Shown here: one piece after another, positions 34,099 to 43,258 of the stretch
How positions within the stretch are numbered: the stretch's first letter is position 1
How the letters are laid out: every line of letters begins with the position of its first letter
NCBI GenBank assembly: GCA_964415185.1
Contig: CAYPZI010000003.1
Span: 9,651 to 73,650 of the forward strand
Direction of reading: 5' to 3'
Origin: CAYVBJ01 sp964415185
GTDB lineage: Bacteria; Bacteroidota; Rhodothermia; Balneolales; Balneolaceae
Length of the DNA stretch: 64,000 nucleotides
Notes under the pieces: generated by a model
What the model was told of the DNA's origin: nothing
Database searches by the model: none
Seen by the model: the letters and a program-made list of their open reading frames with translations, nothing else
Made by a program: the position numbers and the translations under genes

Positions 34099-35461
34099 GA
34101 ATTTGTCCGTTAGAAATTGTCATTAGTACTTCCGGCTTTTTGTCACTGAAAGGTTTCTTTAATACGGTGAAGCTCGCCGTTTTTCCGGTTTCAATTTCAC
34201 CGGTAACAGAATTAATTCCCAGGATTTCAGCCGTATCCGCGCTCATAAATCTGATTAACTCTTCTGTAGTAAATTCACCTTCATCCAGCAAAACCTTCAG
34301 GTGTTTGGCAAATTCATCCGGTTTCATGCCCATTCCGGCAAACCCTACTTTTACACCTGCTTCTTTTAAGGTTTTTATATTTTTCACCCTGTCGAGATAA
34401 GACTTGAGCTGCTTCTCCCGGAATTGCTTTTCTTCATCAGATGCAGGTTCATCTTCAGTGTCTTTATCTTCTTTCTCATTGTCTTTATCCTCTTCTTCCA
34501 TGCCGTCTTTTTCTTCTGCTTCCTTTTGCTTTTTATACCAGTCGGGCATTTCCGGAAATTCAACAGATGCCAACACAGGGATATTATTTTCTTTTAAAAA
34601 ACCGGCTTTTTGCCACAATTGCTTGCCGGATACCAAAATCGGTGTAAAACCGAATTCTTCTTTCAGATGCATAAATCTTTCAAGATCCTCAGGTGTATCG
34701 GCCTGAAATAATACAGGTAAATCATTATTTAAAACCGGAAACAATGATTCTAATACTTCGTCTCTTTTCGGTGCAGGATAAGAACCATTTGCCGAGGCAA
34801 AATAATTAATATGTTGCTGAAGAGCTTCGGCATCATACATCAATTGCCTAAAGCGAGCCATTACTCCCATTGTAGTATTGGGGTAAGCCCTGCTTGAAAA
34901 TCCTCCTCTTGCCCCTTCAAATTGAAATGTTGTTCCGGTATTTTCTTTTAACAGGTTTTCATCCGTTTCTTCTCCCTGTATAAAAAAGATTTCAGTTTTG
35001 CCGGGAAGCATTTCCCCATCTAAGCCAAGTTGTGCTGTTGTAAAGCCAAACTTAAGAGCCTCCGCAAGATTTTTGTCATCCGTTTTCATCAAGTCGGAGG
35101 GCAACCGCTGAGGCTGAATTCCTGCTCTGTCATAACCGGGATTTCCGGGATCGTCAACACTTTCCGGGCGCTCCCTGTCAGGGCTCCCCCAGGTTGAATA
35201 TCCGTCGATAAAACCGGGATAAACATGAAGGCTATCACCTCCGTCAATTGTATGAGCATCGAATGGAATGTTCACATTACTTCCAACGACCTCAATTACT
35301 CCGTTTCTCCAGACAATTGCCCCGCTATTTATAACCTCTCCGTTTGCTTTGTGTATCATGACGTTTGTGAGAGCAGTTGAGGGAAGCTGCTGGCTTTCGG
35401 CACTAAAAGCAGTAAAAAAAAGTACTGTCAAAGAAAGCGCCAATTTTTGAATCATTCTCAT
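34088..35461 (-). CDS. Amidohydrolase-fold secreted protein with acidic insert, metal site lost
   Basis: A 457-residue exported protein of the amidohydrolase fold, with a signal peptide ending near residue 24 (SAESQ). The expected HxH reads IDGYSTW, with Tyr88 and Thr90 instead of histidines, and the Asp motif late in the barrel is FAGMGM. A strongly acidic low-complexity insert (GMEEEDKDNEKEDKDTEDE) interrupts the barrel about two thirds along. The C-terminus keeps the GEIETGKTASFTVL pattern. It heads the three-gene operon and overlaps the next gene. It may be a structural or substrate-binding partner of the intact enzyme; that is inference. Confidence 0.83.
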   Translation of the reverse strand: MRMIQKLALSLTVLFFTAFSAESQQLPSTALTNVMIHKANGEVINSGAIVWRNGVIEVVGSNVNIPFDAHTIDGGDSLHVYPGFIDGYSTWGSPDRERPESVDDPGNPGYDRAGIQPQRLPSDLMKTDDKNLAEALKFGFTTAQLGLDGEMLPGKTEIFFIQGEETDENLLKENTGTTFQFEGARGGFSSRAYPNTTMGVMARFRQLMYDAEALQQHINYFASANGSYPAPKRDEVLESLFPVLNNDLPVLFQADTPEDLERFMHLKEEFGFTPILVSGKQLWQKAGFLKENNIPVLASVEFPEMPDWYKKQKEAEEKDGMEEEDKDNEKEDKDTEDEPASDEEKQFREKQLKSYLDRVKNIKTLKEAGVKVGFAGMGMKPDEFAKHLKVLLDEGEFTTEELIRFMSADTAEILGINSVTGEIETGKTASFTVLKKPFSDKKPEVLMTISNGQIHEF

Positions 35462-35598
35462 AAGCTTGAGTTCTGTTTTAATATTTAAAAATGAATTAAG
35501 TAATTTGTTGAATGAACTTAAACCAAAAGTGAATTAAAAAATGTAAATATTTTCAGCTGATTATCAGATCAGGCCGACAGTTTTAATTTAAAAAAAAA

Positions 35599-37209
35599 TT
35601 AGACCTGTATAACTCCGGTTTTAAATTCCGGAATCTCAGGATTATGATTTGCGCTATCAATCGCATCCGATATTCTTTTCCTGGTATTAGCAGGTGTGAT
35701 TATTTCATCCACCCATAACCTGGCGGCGGCGTATTTTACATCCGTTTGTTCATCATACCGGGATTTTATTCGATCAAGTATTTCATCTTTTTCCTCATCA
35801 CTGATCTCTTTCCCTTGTTTTTCTAACGATGAGACCTGAATCTGAGTTAATACTTTTGCAGCCTGGGTGCCCCCCATAACGGCGATTTGTGCCGTTGGCC
35901 ATGCATAAATGAATCGCGGGTCATACGCCCTCCCACACATAGCATAGTTTCCCGCTCCATAGCTGTTGCCCACTATGATTGTGATTTTGGGAACCGTTGA
36001 ATTGGCAACGGCATTTACCATTTTTGCACCGTCTTTGATAATGCCTCCGTGCTCACTCCTTTTACCGATCATAAATCCGGTCACATCCTGGAAAAAGATA
36101 ATAGGGATTTTTTTCTGATTACAGTTCATGATAAAACGTGCTGCCTTATCTGCACTGTCAGAGTAGATTACACCGCCTATCTGCATTTCACCCTGCTTGC
36201 TTTTTACCACCTTTCTTTGGTTTGCTACAATACCGACACTCCATCCGTCAATACGTGCATATCCGGTAATTAGTGTTTGTCCGTATCCTTTTTTAAACTC
36301 GGTAAACGAATTGGCATCTGTTATGCCTTCCAATATTTTGTACATATCATAAGGCCGATTTCTGTCAACCGGAAATAATTCTGTCATTTTTGATGCATCA
36401 ATAGCAGGTACTATTGCCTCTTTCCGATCGAATCCGGCTTTTTGAAACGGGCCAAATTTATCTACAATTTTTTGGATGGTTTGAAGGCACTCGCTGTCAT
36501 CTTTCATTTTGTAATCCGTTACCCCGCTTATTTCCGTGTGAGTTGTTGCTCCGCCGAGTGTTTCGTTATCAACATCTTCACCAATAGCAGCCTTTACAAG
36601 ATAGCTGCCTGCAAGAAATACACTTCCGGTACCGTCAACAATCAGGGCTTCATCACTCATGATAGGCAAATATGCGCCGCCGGCCACACAACTGCCCATA
36701 ATTGCAGCAACCTGTGGAATGCCTTTAGCACTGATTACGGCATTATTTCGAAAAATCCGGCCGAAATGCTCTTTATCGGGAAAAATTTGATCCTGCATCG
36801 GCAAATAAACACCGGCCGAATCAACCAGGTAAATCAGTGGCAGACGATTTTCAATGGCAATTTCCTGTGCCCTGAGATTTTTCTTTGCTGTAATGGGAAA
36901 CCACGCTCCCGCCTTTACGGTAGCGTCGTTGGCAATAATCATACACTTTCGTCCACTAATATAACCGGTACCGGCTATCACTCCGCCGGCGGGACATCCG
37001 CCTTCATCTTCATACAAATTATAACCGGCCCAGAGGCCAAGTTCCATAAACCCGGTATCCGGGTCTATCAAAAAATCAATACGTTCACGGGCAGTCATTT
37101 TGCCCTTTTTATGTTCTTTTTCTATTCTTTTTGATCCGCCTCCTTTCTTGATATTATCCGTTTCATGTTTTATTTCTTCGATTAATTGATTCAGCCAGTT
37201 GTCAGACAT
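35599..37209 (-). CDS. Acyl-CoA carboxylase carboxyltransferase (beta) subunit
   Basis: A 536-residue carboxyltransferase subunit of a biotin-dependent acyl-CoA carboxylase. Family segments include KGKMTARERIDFLIDPDTGF, IANDATVKAGAWFPITAKK, VDSAGVYLPMQDQIFPD, GSCVAGGAYLPIMSDEALIV and the C-terminal FQDVTGFMIGKRSEHGGII. The MQDQIFPD stretch is closest to methylcrotonoyl-CoA carboxylase beta. It would act in leucine or odd-chain acyl catabolism in the cytoplasm. The biotin carboxylase and carrier subunits are not in the window. It is a single gene, divergent from the GWxTD gene. Confidence 0.9.
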   Translation of the reverse strand: MSDNWLNQLIEEIKHETDNIKKGGGSKRIEKEHKKGKMTARERIDFLIDPDTGFMELGLWAGYNLYEDEGGCPAGGVIAGTGYISGRKCMIIANDATVKAGAWFPITAKKNLRAQEIAIENRLPLIYLVDSAGVYLPMQDQIFPDKEHFGRIFRNNAVISAKGIPQVAAIMGSCVAGGAYLPIMSDEALIVDGTGSVFLAGSYLVKAAIGEDVDNETLGGATTHTEISGVTDYKMKDDSECLQTIQKIVDKFGPFQKAGFDRKEAIVPAIDASKMTELFPVDRNRPYDMYKILEGITDANSFTEFKKGYGQTLITGYARIDGWSVGIVANQRKVVKSKQGEMQIGGVIYSDSADKAARFIMNCNQKKIPIIFFQDVTGFMIGKRSEHGGIIKDGAKMVNAVANSTVPKITIIVGNSYGAGNYAMCGRAYDPRFIYAWPTAQIAVMGGTQAAKVLTQIQVSSLEKQGKEISDEEKDEILDRIKSRYDEQTDVKYAAARLWVDEIITPANTRKRISDAIDSANHNPEIPEFKTGVIQV

Positions 37210-37354
37210 TTTTTATTTTTATTTTTATTTATTTGATAATAGGATTAAATCCCGGGATAATAGTGTAAATTTAAAAGCGTTCTAAAATAATGAAATCTCT
37301 ATATTCCTGAGAAAGTTATTAAACATATTTTAAAACTGTTACAAACTTCATTCC

Positions 37355-38746
37355 ATGAAATCTTTTTTTGCTACCCTGCTGATAGCGTTGTCCATTCCGG
37401 TTTCCACTCTGTATGCTCAAAAAAATGTAACTTATCAGTCACTTCTTCAGCGAGCGGCTCAGCCTAATATATATACGGATGAAATCGCATTTCCTAAAGA
37501 GAATGGTGAATTTGACTTCTCTATTATCTTCAGAATGGAATATGATTTTATCCCGTTCATCAAAGTTCAGCCTGATATGGACTTACCGGACTCAAACCCC
37601 GGTTTTTTTTCAAATATAAGTATGGGCCTTGAACTATATAAAGGTACTCATGCCGATAAATCTGAAAAAGAGATTAAGAAGATCGAGCCTTTTCTCAGAA
37701 GCAGCTGGCAAGATACGGCGTATGCAAAAACGTTTGAAGACACCAGGTCACGGAATCAATATGCTCAGGGTGCCATCTCCGTAAACCTTGAACCGGGCCT
37801 ATACACTTATAAACTGATTTTAACTCGTGGCGAATCGAAAGCAGAATTGACGTCCAGGTTAGTTGATATCGAATTGCCCGTTTATGAAGGGAGTGAAAAA
37901 GGCTTTATGATGGCAACAGGCGACTTTATTGACAGGGAAAATGAATATCAAGCTGAAATTCTGAATTATGGTGATAATATTTTATACGGAAAAGACTTCA
38001 ATTTAATGATTCTCCATCCTGACTCTTCAGCCACCGACCACTACCGGGTGGAAATCTACAAATTGTTGCCGGGTGAAGAACAAAAACCTGAGGAAGACCT
38101 GTTTTATTCAACTGAAATTAATAAAGAAGATAAATTTTATGGAACGGCTTTTAACCTTCACCCCAGCATTTCAGGTATTTCAATGACCATTGATAAAACG
38201 GAAGATGGCGGTTTTCCTCTCTCTGTAGTAACAATTCCAAACAGCAGATTTCCGAATAGCGGTTTTAAAATAGACCTTAAGAATGCTGAAAATGATTCAA
38301 CAATTGCATCCACAAAAATAGGTTCATTGTGGCCTGATATTCCGGTAAGCTTGTTAAATCTGGATGTTGCCATTAATATGTTGAAGTTTATTGTTAACGA
38401 AGAACGCATCGAAGAGCTTAAGGCAGGCAATGCAAAAGAAAAGGAGAGAAAATTTACCGAGTTCTGGAAGCAAAGGGATCCTTCGCCTGATTCAGAGTAT
38501 AATGAACTTATGGTAGAGTATTATGATCGCATCGATTATGCCTACCAGGAGTTTTCCTCACCACAAAATCCGGGATTTGAAACCGACCAGGGTAAATCGT
38601 ATATACTCTATGGACCGCCTAATAATATTGAACGGAAATTACCGGGTAATTCGCCTGCAAGAGAGATTTGGTATTACGACAAAAGAACATTGGTATTCGA
38701 AGCCACGTCAGGTTTTGGTGATTTTAAACTTATAGCACAAAATTGA
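37355..38746 (+). CDS. GWxTD domain protein (exported)
   Basis: A 463-residue exported protein with a signal peptide ending at STLYAQ (about residue 22). The last 120 residues carry the GWxTD pattern: KFTEFWKQRDPSPDSEYNE, then YYDRIDYAYQEFSS, FETDQGKSYILYGPP and a final aromatic-rich strand. The diagnostic GWxTD tetrad is changed to GFETD here. The upstream region is a beta-rich domain of unknown role. The family is found in Bacteroidota and relatives and has no established function. It lies 145 bases from the divergent carboxylase gene; the spacer is T-rich near 37210. Confidence 0.85.
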   Translation: MKSFFATLLIALSIPVSTLYAQKNVTYQSLLQRAAQPNIYTDEIAFPKENGEFDFSIIFRMEYDFIPFIKVQPDMDLPDSNPGFFSNISMGLELYKGTHADKSEKEIKKIEPFLRSSWQDTAYAKTFEDTRSRNQYAQGAISVNLEPGLYTYKLILTRGESKAELTSRLVDIELPVYEGSEKGFMMATGDFIDRENEYQAEILNYGDNILYGKDFNLMILHPDSSATDHYRVEIYKLLPGEEQKPEEDLFYSTEINKEDKFYGTAFNLHPSISGISMTIDKTEDGGFPLSVVTIPNSRFPNSGFKIDLKNAENDSTIASTKIGSLWPDIPVSLLNLDVAINMLKFIVNEERIEELKAGNAKEKERKFTEFWKQRDPSPDSEYNELMVEYYDRIDYAYQEFSSPQNPGFETDQGKSYILYGPPNNIERKLPGNSPAREIWYYDKRTLVFEATSGFGDFKLIAQN

Positions 38747-38770
38747 ATTTTCAAATCATATCCTTCATTC

Positions 38771-38819
38771 TTTCTAAAATCGGTTTGAACTACATCTGCA
38801 CTTCTTATACTTTTAGAAA
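38771..38819. promoter_or_regulatory. Inverted repeat just before the pdxA start
   Basis: TTTCTAAAA at 38771-38779 is a perfect reverse complement of TTTTAGAAA at 38811-38819, and the second arm ends one base before the pdxA ATG. Pairing would hide the ribosome site. It could equally be chance in AT-rich sequence. Confidence 0.35.
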
Positions 38820-39827
38820 ATGAGTCTTCGAATACTATTAACAATGGGCGATTATAACGGGATCGGCCCGGAGATTATACTGAAATCATTTAACGATCTC
38901 AAAACAAATAAGGTGTCTTTTATTGCGTTGGGGCATGTCTCTGTGTTTGAATTTTATAAAGAGAAATTGCAGGTAAATACGGAATTAAAGGAAATATCCA
39001 CTTTAAATGAATCGGAAGCGGGAAATTTAAATATTCTAAATGTTGTCAATGATCGCCTGATTGACATAGAACCCGGTTCGTTAACTGCTGATGCAGGCAA
39101 GGCAAGTATGGTAGCTGTGAGTGAGGCACTTGACTTCTGCCTGGCAGGTAATGCCGATGCAATGGTTACAGCACCCATTTCAAAGGAAGCTATACAGCTT
39201 GGCGGTTTTGACTTTCCGGGTCATACTGAATTTTTAGCCGCCAATTCAGGAAATAAAGATTTCCTGATGATGTTGGTTAATGACAACCTAAAGGTAGCTC
39301 TCGGTACAATTCACATTCCCTTATCGAAAGTAAGCGGCCTCATAAATGAAACTTTAATTTTAAACAAGCTGGAAATTCTGGGATCGTCCCTGAAAAATGA
39401 TTTTCTGATTAAGGAACCCTCAATAGCTGTATTAGGCTTAAATCCTCATGCCGGCGATGGAGGCGTTATCGGCCGTGAAGAACTGGACGTGATAACCCCG
39501 GCATTGCAGAAAGCCAGCTTTAAAAATATTAATGCCAAAGGGCCCTTTCCCGCAGACAGCTTCTTCGGAAGCAGCAGATACAAGGAATTTGATGCCATAT
39601 TCGCCTTTTATCATGACCAGGGATTGATTCCGTTTAAAACCCTCAGTTTTGGAAAGGGTGTTAATTATACAGCAGGCTTGCCGGTTATCAGAACGTCTCC
39701 TGATCATGGCACTGCGTTTGATATCGCCGGTTTAAACCTGGCCGGCAGCGGATCTGTCAAAGCTGCAATTAAGCTGGCAATTACACTGGCTAATAACCGA
39801 AAGAATCACAAAATCTCGAATGACTGA
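38820..39827 (+). CDS. pdxA: 4-hydroxythreonine-4-phosphate dehydrogenase
   Basis: A 335-residue NAD-dependent dehydrogenase of pyridoxal-phosphate biosynthesis. PdxA motifs are visible: GDYNGIGPEI at the start, the metal-binding histidines in FPGHTEFLA, LNPHAGDGG and FYHDQGLIPFK, and the RTSPDHGTAFDIAG segment near the C-terminus. Length matches the family. It overlaps the following methyltransferase gene by 8 bases and lies 73 bases after the GWxTD gene. No other pyridoxine gene is in the window. Confidence 0.96.
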   Translation: MSLRILLTMGDYNGIGPEIILKSFNDLKTNKVSFIALGHVSVFEFYKEKLQVNTELKEISTLNESEAGNLNILNVVNDRLIDIEPGSLTADAGKASMVAVSEALDFCLAGNADAMVTAPISKEAIQLGGFDFPGHTEFLAANSGNKDFLMMLVNDNLKVALGTIHIPLSKVSGLINETLILNKLEILGSSLKNDFLIKEPSIAVLGLNPHAGDGGVIGREELDVITPALQKASFKNINAKGPFPADSFFGSSRYKEFDAIFAFYHDQGLIPFKTLSFGKGVNYTAGLPVIRTSPDHGTAFDIAGLNLAGSGSVKAAIKLAITLANNRKNHKISND

Positions 39828-40596
39828 ATCACTTCAGACCGAAACCGAAATATATTCGGCACTTGCCGAAGTGTACGACAGCCTGATGGATGATGTAAAT
39901 TACGAGCTATGGGCTGATTTTATTGATGAGATCCTGATGGTTCATCATCCGGAACCTGTTCATCTTCTCGAACTGGCTTGCGGTACCGGGTCTATGGCGC
40001 TTTCACTTGAAGAACTTGAATGCTATGAAATCACAGCCACAGATGCTTCAGAAAGTATGATCAGGAAAGCAAGGGAAAAAGCAAAAAAGCATCATTCCAA
40101 AATCAGCTTTGAGGTCATGGATTTCCTCTCGATTGATCTTGATGGTAAATTTGATGCCGTGATCATGGCCTTTGACAGTATCAATTATCTCCATCAAAAA
40201 GAACAAATCCTGACATTGATGGGGCAGGTTAAAAAGGTACTCAAACCGGAAGGAATCTTTATTTTTGATTTTACTACTCCGAGAAATTCAGTAAAATCCA
40301 TCCGGTATTTACACAAAGAAAAAGGCTCGGACGGTTCCAGGTTTCGCTACAGCCGCACAAGCCGGTATAATCATAAATTAAAAATCCATACAAATGATTT
40401 TTTGATCAAAGAAGTTGATGAAAAAAATCGATCCAAAAACATATTTCGAGAGTCACACAAACAAAAAATCTATACTTTGACACAGATGAAAGAAATTATC
40501 GGAGATACCGATTTTAAGATTTTGGCAGCATATGACGGATTTCAACTTAAACCGGCAAAAAACCGAAGCCTTAGAATTACAGTGGTGTTAAAATGA
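39820..40596 (+). CDS. Class I SAM-dependent methyltransferase
   Basis: A 258-residue methyltransferase with the class I Rossmann core. Motif I is LLELACGTGSMALSL, followed by ITATDASESMIRKAREK and the post-motif DAVIMAFDSINYL. The N-terminal YSALAEVYDSLMDDVNYELW is typical of small-molecule methyltransferases of this type. The substrate is unknown. Its ATG overlaps the pdxA frame by 8 bases and its stop overlaps the ftsE-like start by 4 (ATGA), so the three are coupled. Confidence 0.88.
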   Translation: MTESLQTETEIYSALAEVYDSLMDDVNYELWADFIDEILMVHHPEPVHLLELACGTGSMALSLEELECYEITATDASESMIRKAREKAKKHHSKISFEVMDFLSIDLDGKFDAVIMAFDSINYLHQKEQILTLMGQVKKVLKPEGIFIFDFTTPRNSVKSIRYLHKEKGSDGSRFRYSRTSRYNHKLKIHTNDFLIKEVDEKNRSKNIFRESHKQKIYTLTQMKEIIGDTDFKILAAYDGFQLKPAKNRSLRITVVLK

Positions 40597-41276
40597 GTGA
40601 AAATGCCGTAATTGAGTTAAATGATGTAACTGTTGCCTACGATAATAAAAATGTACTTGACGGTATTTCTTTTACCCTTGACATCGGGGAATTTTGTTAT
40701 CTGACAGGAAGAACCGGTGCAGGTAAAAGCTCTTTTCTCAAACTGCTTTACCACGATATCAAGCCAGACTATGGCCGGGTACGTGTAGCCGATTTTGAGA
40801 TGGACCGCTTGCCGGGAACAAAGGTTCCCTATTTACGCAGGCGACTCGGAGTGGTTTTCCAGGATTTTCAGCTTTTGCCGGACAGAACTGTTTTCGAAAA
40901 TATTGCATTTGCACTTGAAGTAACCGGTAAAAAGAAAAAATTTATCAAAAAGAGAGTTCTTGAGGTTTTGGGGCTGGTAGGCCTAAGCCACAAAAGAAAA
41001 GCAATGCCGGACGATCTTTCTGGAGGTGAGCAGCAAAGAGTGGTTATTGCACGTGCCCTTGCAAATGAACCTAAACTTCTTCTTGCCGACGAACCCACCG
41101 GAAATCTGGATCCTGAAGCCAGCAATAACATCATGGAACTTCTGGAAATGATCAATAACAGGGGGATGGCAGTACTGATGGTAACCCATGACTATGAAGT
41201 GATTAAAAATCATCCTCACCGTACAGTTCGGATTGAAAATGGTAAATTAATTGAACTGCAACCGGATTCCCTTTAA
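40593..41276 (+). CDS. ftsE: ABC transporter ATPase, FtsE-like
   Basis: A 227-residue ABC ATPase. Walker A is GRTGAGKS (39-46), with FQDFQLLPDRTVFEN as Q-loop, LSGGEQQRV as signature and LLLADEPTGNLDP as Walker B. The FQDFQLLPDR form and the size are characteristic of FtsE, the ATPase that with FtsX links the division ring to peptidoglycan hydrolases. No ftsX follows: the next gene is on the other strand after 128 bases. It could be an FtsE whose partner is elsewhere, or another LolD-type ATPase. It overlaps the methyltransferase gene by 4 bases. Confidence 0.85.
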   Translation: MSENAVIELNDVTVAYDNKNVLDGISFTLDIGEFCYLTGRTGAGKSSFLKLLYHDIKPDYGRVRVADFEMDRLPGTKVPYLRRRLGVVFQDFQLLPDRTVFENIAFALEVTGKKKKFIKKRVLEVLGLVGLSHKRKAMPDDLSGGEQQRVVIARALANEPKLLLADEPTGNLDPEASNNIMELLEMINNRGMAVLMVTHDYEVIKNHPHRTVRIENGKLIELQPDSL

Positions 41277-41300
41277 ATTTTTATATACAGGTCAAAAATT

Positions 41301-41330
41301 AGAGAAACCCGGGATCAACCGGGCCTCTCT
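41301..41330. terminator. Hairpin after ftsE-like gene
   Basis: A stem of five pairs, two mismatches and five pairs (AGAGA..CCCGG with CCGGG..TCTCT) around a GATCAA loop. It lies between converging genes. No clear U tract follows. Confidence 0.45.
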
Positions 41331-41359
41331 GCTACGTTGGCTTTTCGGGGTACAAATTA

Positions 41360-41379
41360 ATTTGCGTATGAACGCAAAT
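41360..41379. terminator. Hairpin between ftsE-like gene and recD
   Basis: ATTTGCGT (41360-41367) pairs perfectly with ACGCAAAT (41372-41379) around the four-base loop ATGA. It is a compact hairpin between converging genes and could end either transcript. Confidence 0.5.
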
Positions 41380-41404
41380 CAAGCATTTTAACGAAGCAGA
41401 ATAA

Positions 41405-43255
41405 TTATTGTTCCCGCAATTCAAAGCTTTTCAATTTATGCGAAAGGCCTGAAAACCGATGTACCGATTTTGACACGGCTTTGATCAGAGTCTCTTTTTT
41501 TCCATGATAAATAAACCTGTTTTTTGCCCTGGTAATGGCTGTATAAACCAATTCTTTAGACAGTATTGGTGAGTCTCCTTCGGGTAAAATAAGATGTACA
41601 GTATCAAACTGTGAGCCCTGGCTTTTATGAACCGTCCAGAACCAGGCCGGTTCGTAGTTAACTATTTGAGGAATACTTACAAACTTTATTGACCCATCTT
41701 CACTTTTGAAGCAAGCTTTATAAATGCCTTCAATTTTTTTTATAACACCGAGATCTCCGTTGAAGAGATCTGTAGAATAATCATTTTTTGTAATTAAAAT
41801 CGGTTTCCCTTCAAACAGTTCCTGATTCACAGATACCTTCTTTTGCAAAACCATGTACCTTTCAAATTCTCTGTTTAATTGAACCACACCGGGATTTTTA
41901 TACCGATATGCTGTCATCCAGACTGATTGCAGCCAAACCGAAAGCGCTTCTTCAGGTGAATCGGTTTTGGATGATTTACTGTATGACTGAAAAATCTCCT
42001 CAAATATTTTTGTAAAATCAGCACTACTATCCAACTCCATGCCGGCCCGGACATCTTTGTGTTCATCACCTGCAATCACGTTCCATGCCTCTTCACCATC
42101 TCCCTGATTTACATTCACAGCAAGATTTCCAATACCGCTTTTACTTCCGAACCTGTAGTTTTTTTCAAGATAAATGACTGAATCATTTAGTATTGATCCA
42201 TTGACTTGCGCAACACCACTTACGGCTTCCGGAAAATAATTTGATATTGTTTTTAAAAACTCTGTTGAAAAGCCATTCCGTTTCTTAATACAGATATCTC
42301 CGAGCACTGCTCCCGCTTCTACTGATGCAAGCTGATTTTTGTCCCCTACAAGAATCAGAGATGCATCTTCATGCATGTTCGCCAATAAATTGTGTGTTAA
42401 AGTAAGATCCATCATTGAGGCTTCATCTACGACAATCAGGTCATAAGGCAATGGTTCTTTTGTCTCGGGAAAGATCCCCCGTTTCCTGTATGGATACAAC
42501 AACCTGTGCAGGGTTACTGCCTCAACAGGAATTAACTCCCGAATGTCTTCAGCAACGGGAATATTCTGTTTTGCTTCAGATAATGCTTCGCTCAAACGGG
42601 CTGCGGCCTTACCGGTAGGTGCAGCAAGGATTACTCTGAGATTAGCACCGTGTAAAAAGAATTGAAGAGCCAATAATTTTGCAATTGTTGTGGTTTTACC
42701 GGTACCGGGCCCACCTGACAATACTATTATTTTTTTAAAAAGCGATGCGATGGCTGCTATTTTTTGAAAGTCAGGCTCATTATTATCTTTTTCATTCTGA
42801 AACAGGTTATCTATTATTTTATGAATATTTTGATTAACAGGGGGGTTAACTGATTTTGAAGAGATCACCCCTATCTTCTCCGCTACAATTGTTTCGAATG
42901 ACCACATCTTATGAAAATAAAGCCTTTTTTTCTTATCCAGGATCAGCGGTTTCGTTTCACCGGGCCGGCCGGTAATTCCGGAATTTTCTATTGCAGAAAT
43001 ATCTATTTGATTGGGAAGAATGCCAATATCCAAACGATCCAACTCGAGCTCTTTGACCCACTCCTGACACGGCAGCTCAAGAGGCAAACATACATGTCCC
43101 GCTTTTCTGAAAAGGCTTACAAAAACAACCGCAATAACCAAATCTTCACTCAGTTCCCCGTATCGCCTTTCAAGATAAGCAAGTAATTCGCTTTCATAAG
43201 AACTTCCGAGATTAAAAAGTTGGTCTCTGATGTTAACGGCACTTTTATCAATCAA
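41405..43255 (-). CDS. recD: Exodeoxyribonuclease V alpha subunit (RecD)
   Basis: A 616-residue SF1 helicase subunit of RecBCD. Walker A is GGPGTGKTT (181-189), Walker B VVDEASMMD, then GDKNQLASVEAGAVLG, and the C-terminal region has VHKSQGSQFDTVHLIL and VYTAITRAKNRF. These match RecD, a 5'-3' helicase, with an N-terminal RecD domain before the motor. The start is TTG at 43255; it lies 3 bases after the pgm stop. In a typical order it would directly follow recB; here pgm is between them. It is the last gene of the minus-strand run. Confidence 0.93.
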   Translation of the reverse strand: MIDKSAVNIRDQLFNLGSSYESELLAYLERRYGELSEDLVIAVVFVSLFRKAGHVCLPLELPCQEWVKELELDRLDIGILPNQIDISAIENSGITGRPGETKPLILDKKKRLYFHKMWSFETIVAEKIGVISSKSVNPPVNQNIHKIIDNLFQNEKDNNEPDFQKIAAIASLFKKIIVLSGGPGTGKTTTIAKLLALQFFLHGANLRVILAAPTGKAAARLSEALSEAKQNIPVAEDIRELIPVEAVTLHRLLYPYRKRGIFPETKEPLPYDLIVVDEASMMDLTLTHNLLANMHEDASLILVGDKNQLASVEAGAVLGDICIKKRNGFSTEFLKTISNYFPEAVSGVAQVNGSILNDSVIYLEKNYRFGSKSGIGNLAVNVNQGDGEEAWNVIAGDEHKDVRAGMELDSSADFTKIFEEIFQSYSKSSKTDSPEEALSVWLQSVWMTAYRYKNPGVVQLNREFERYMVLQKKVSVNQELFEGKPILITKNDYSTDLFNGDLGVIKKIEGIYKACFKSEDGSIKFVSIPQIVNYEPAWFWTVHKSQGSQFDTVHLILPEGDSPILSKELVYTAITRAKNRFIYHGKKETLIKAVSKSVHRFSGLSHKLKSFELREQ

Positions 43256-43258
43256 AAA

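Noticed and set aside
36442..37134. 230-residue plus-strand open frame opposite the carboxylase gene
   Set aside because: The opposite strand encodes a strongly conserved carboxyltransferase over the same bases; the plus frame has no recognisable motif.
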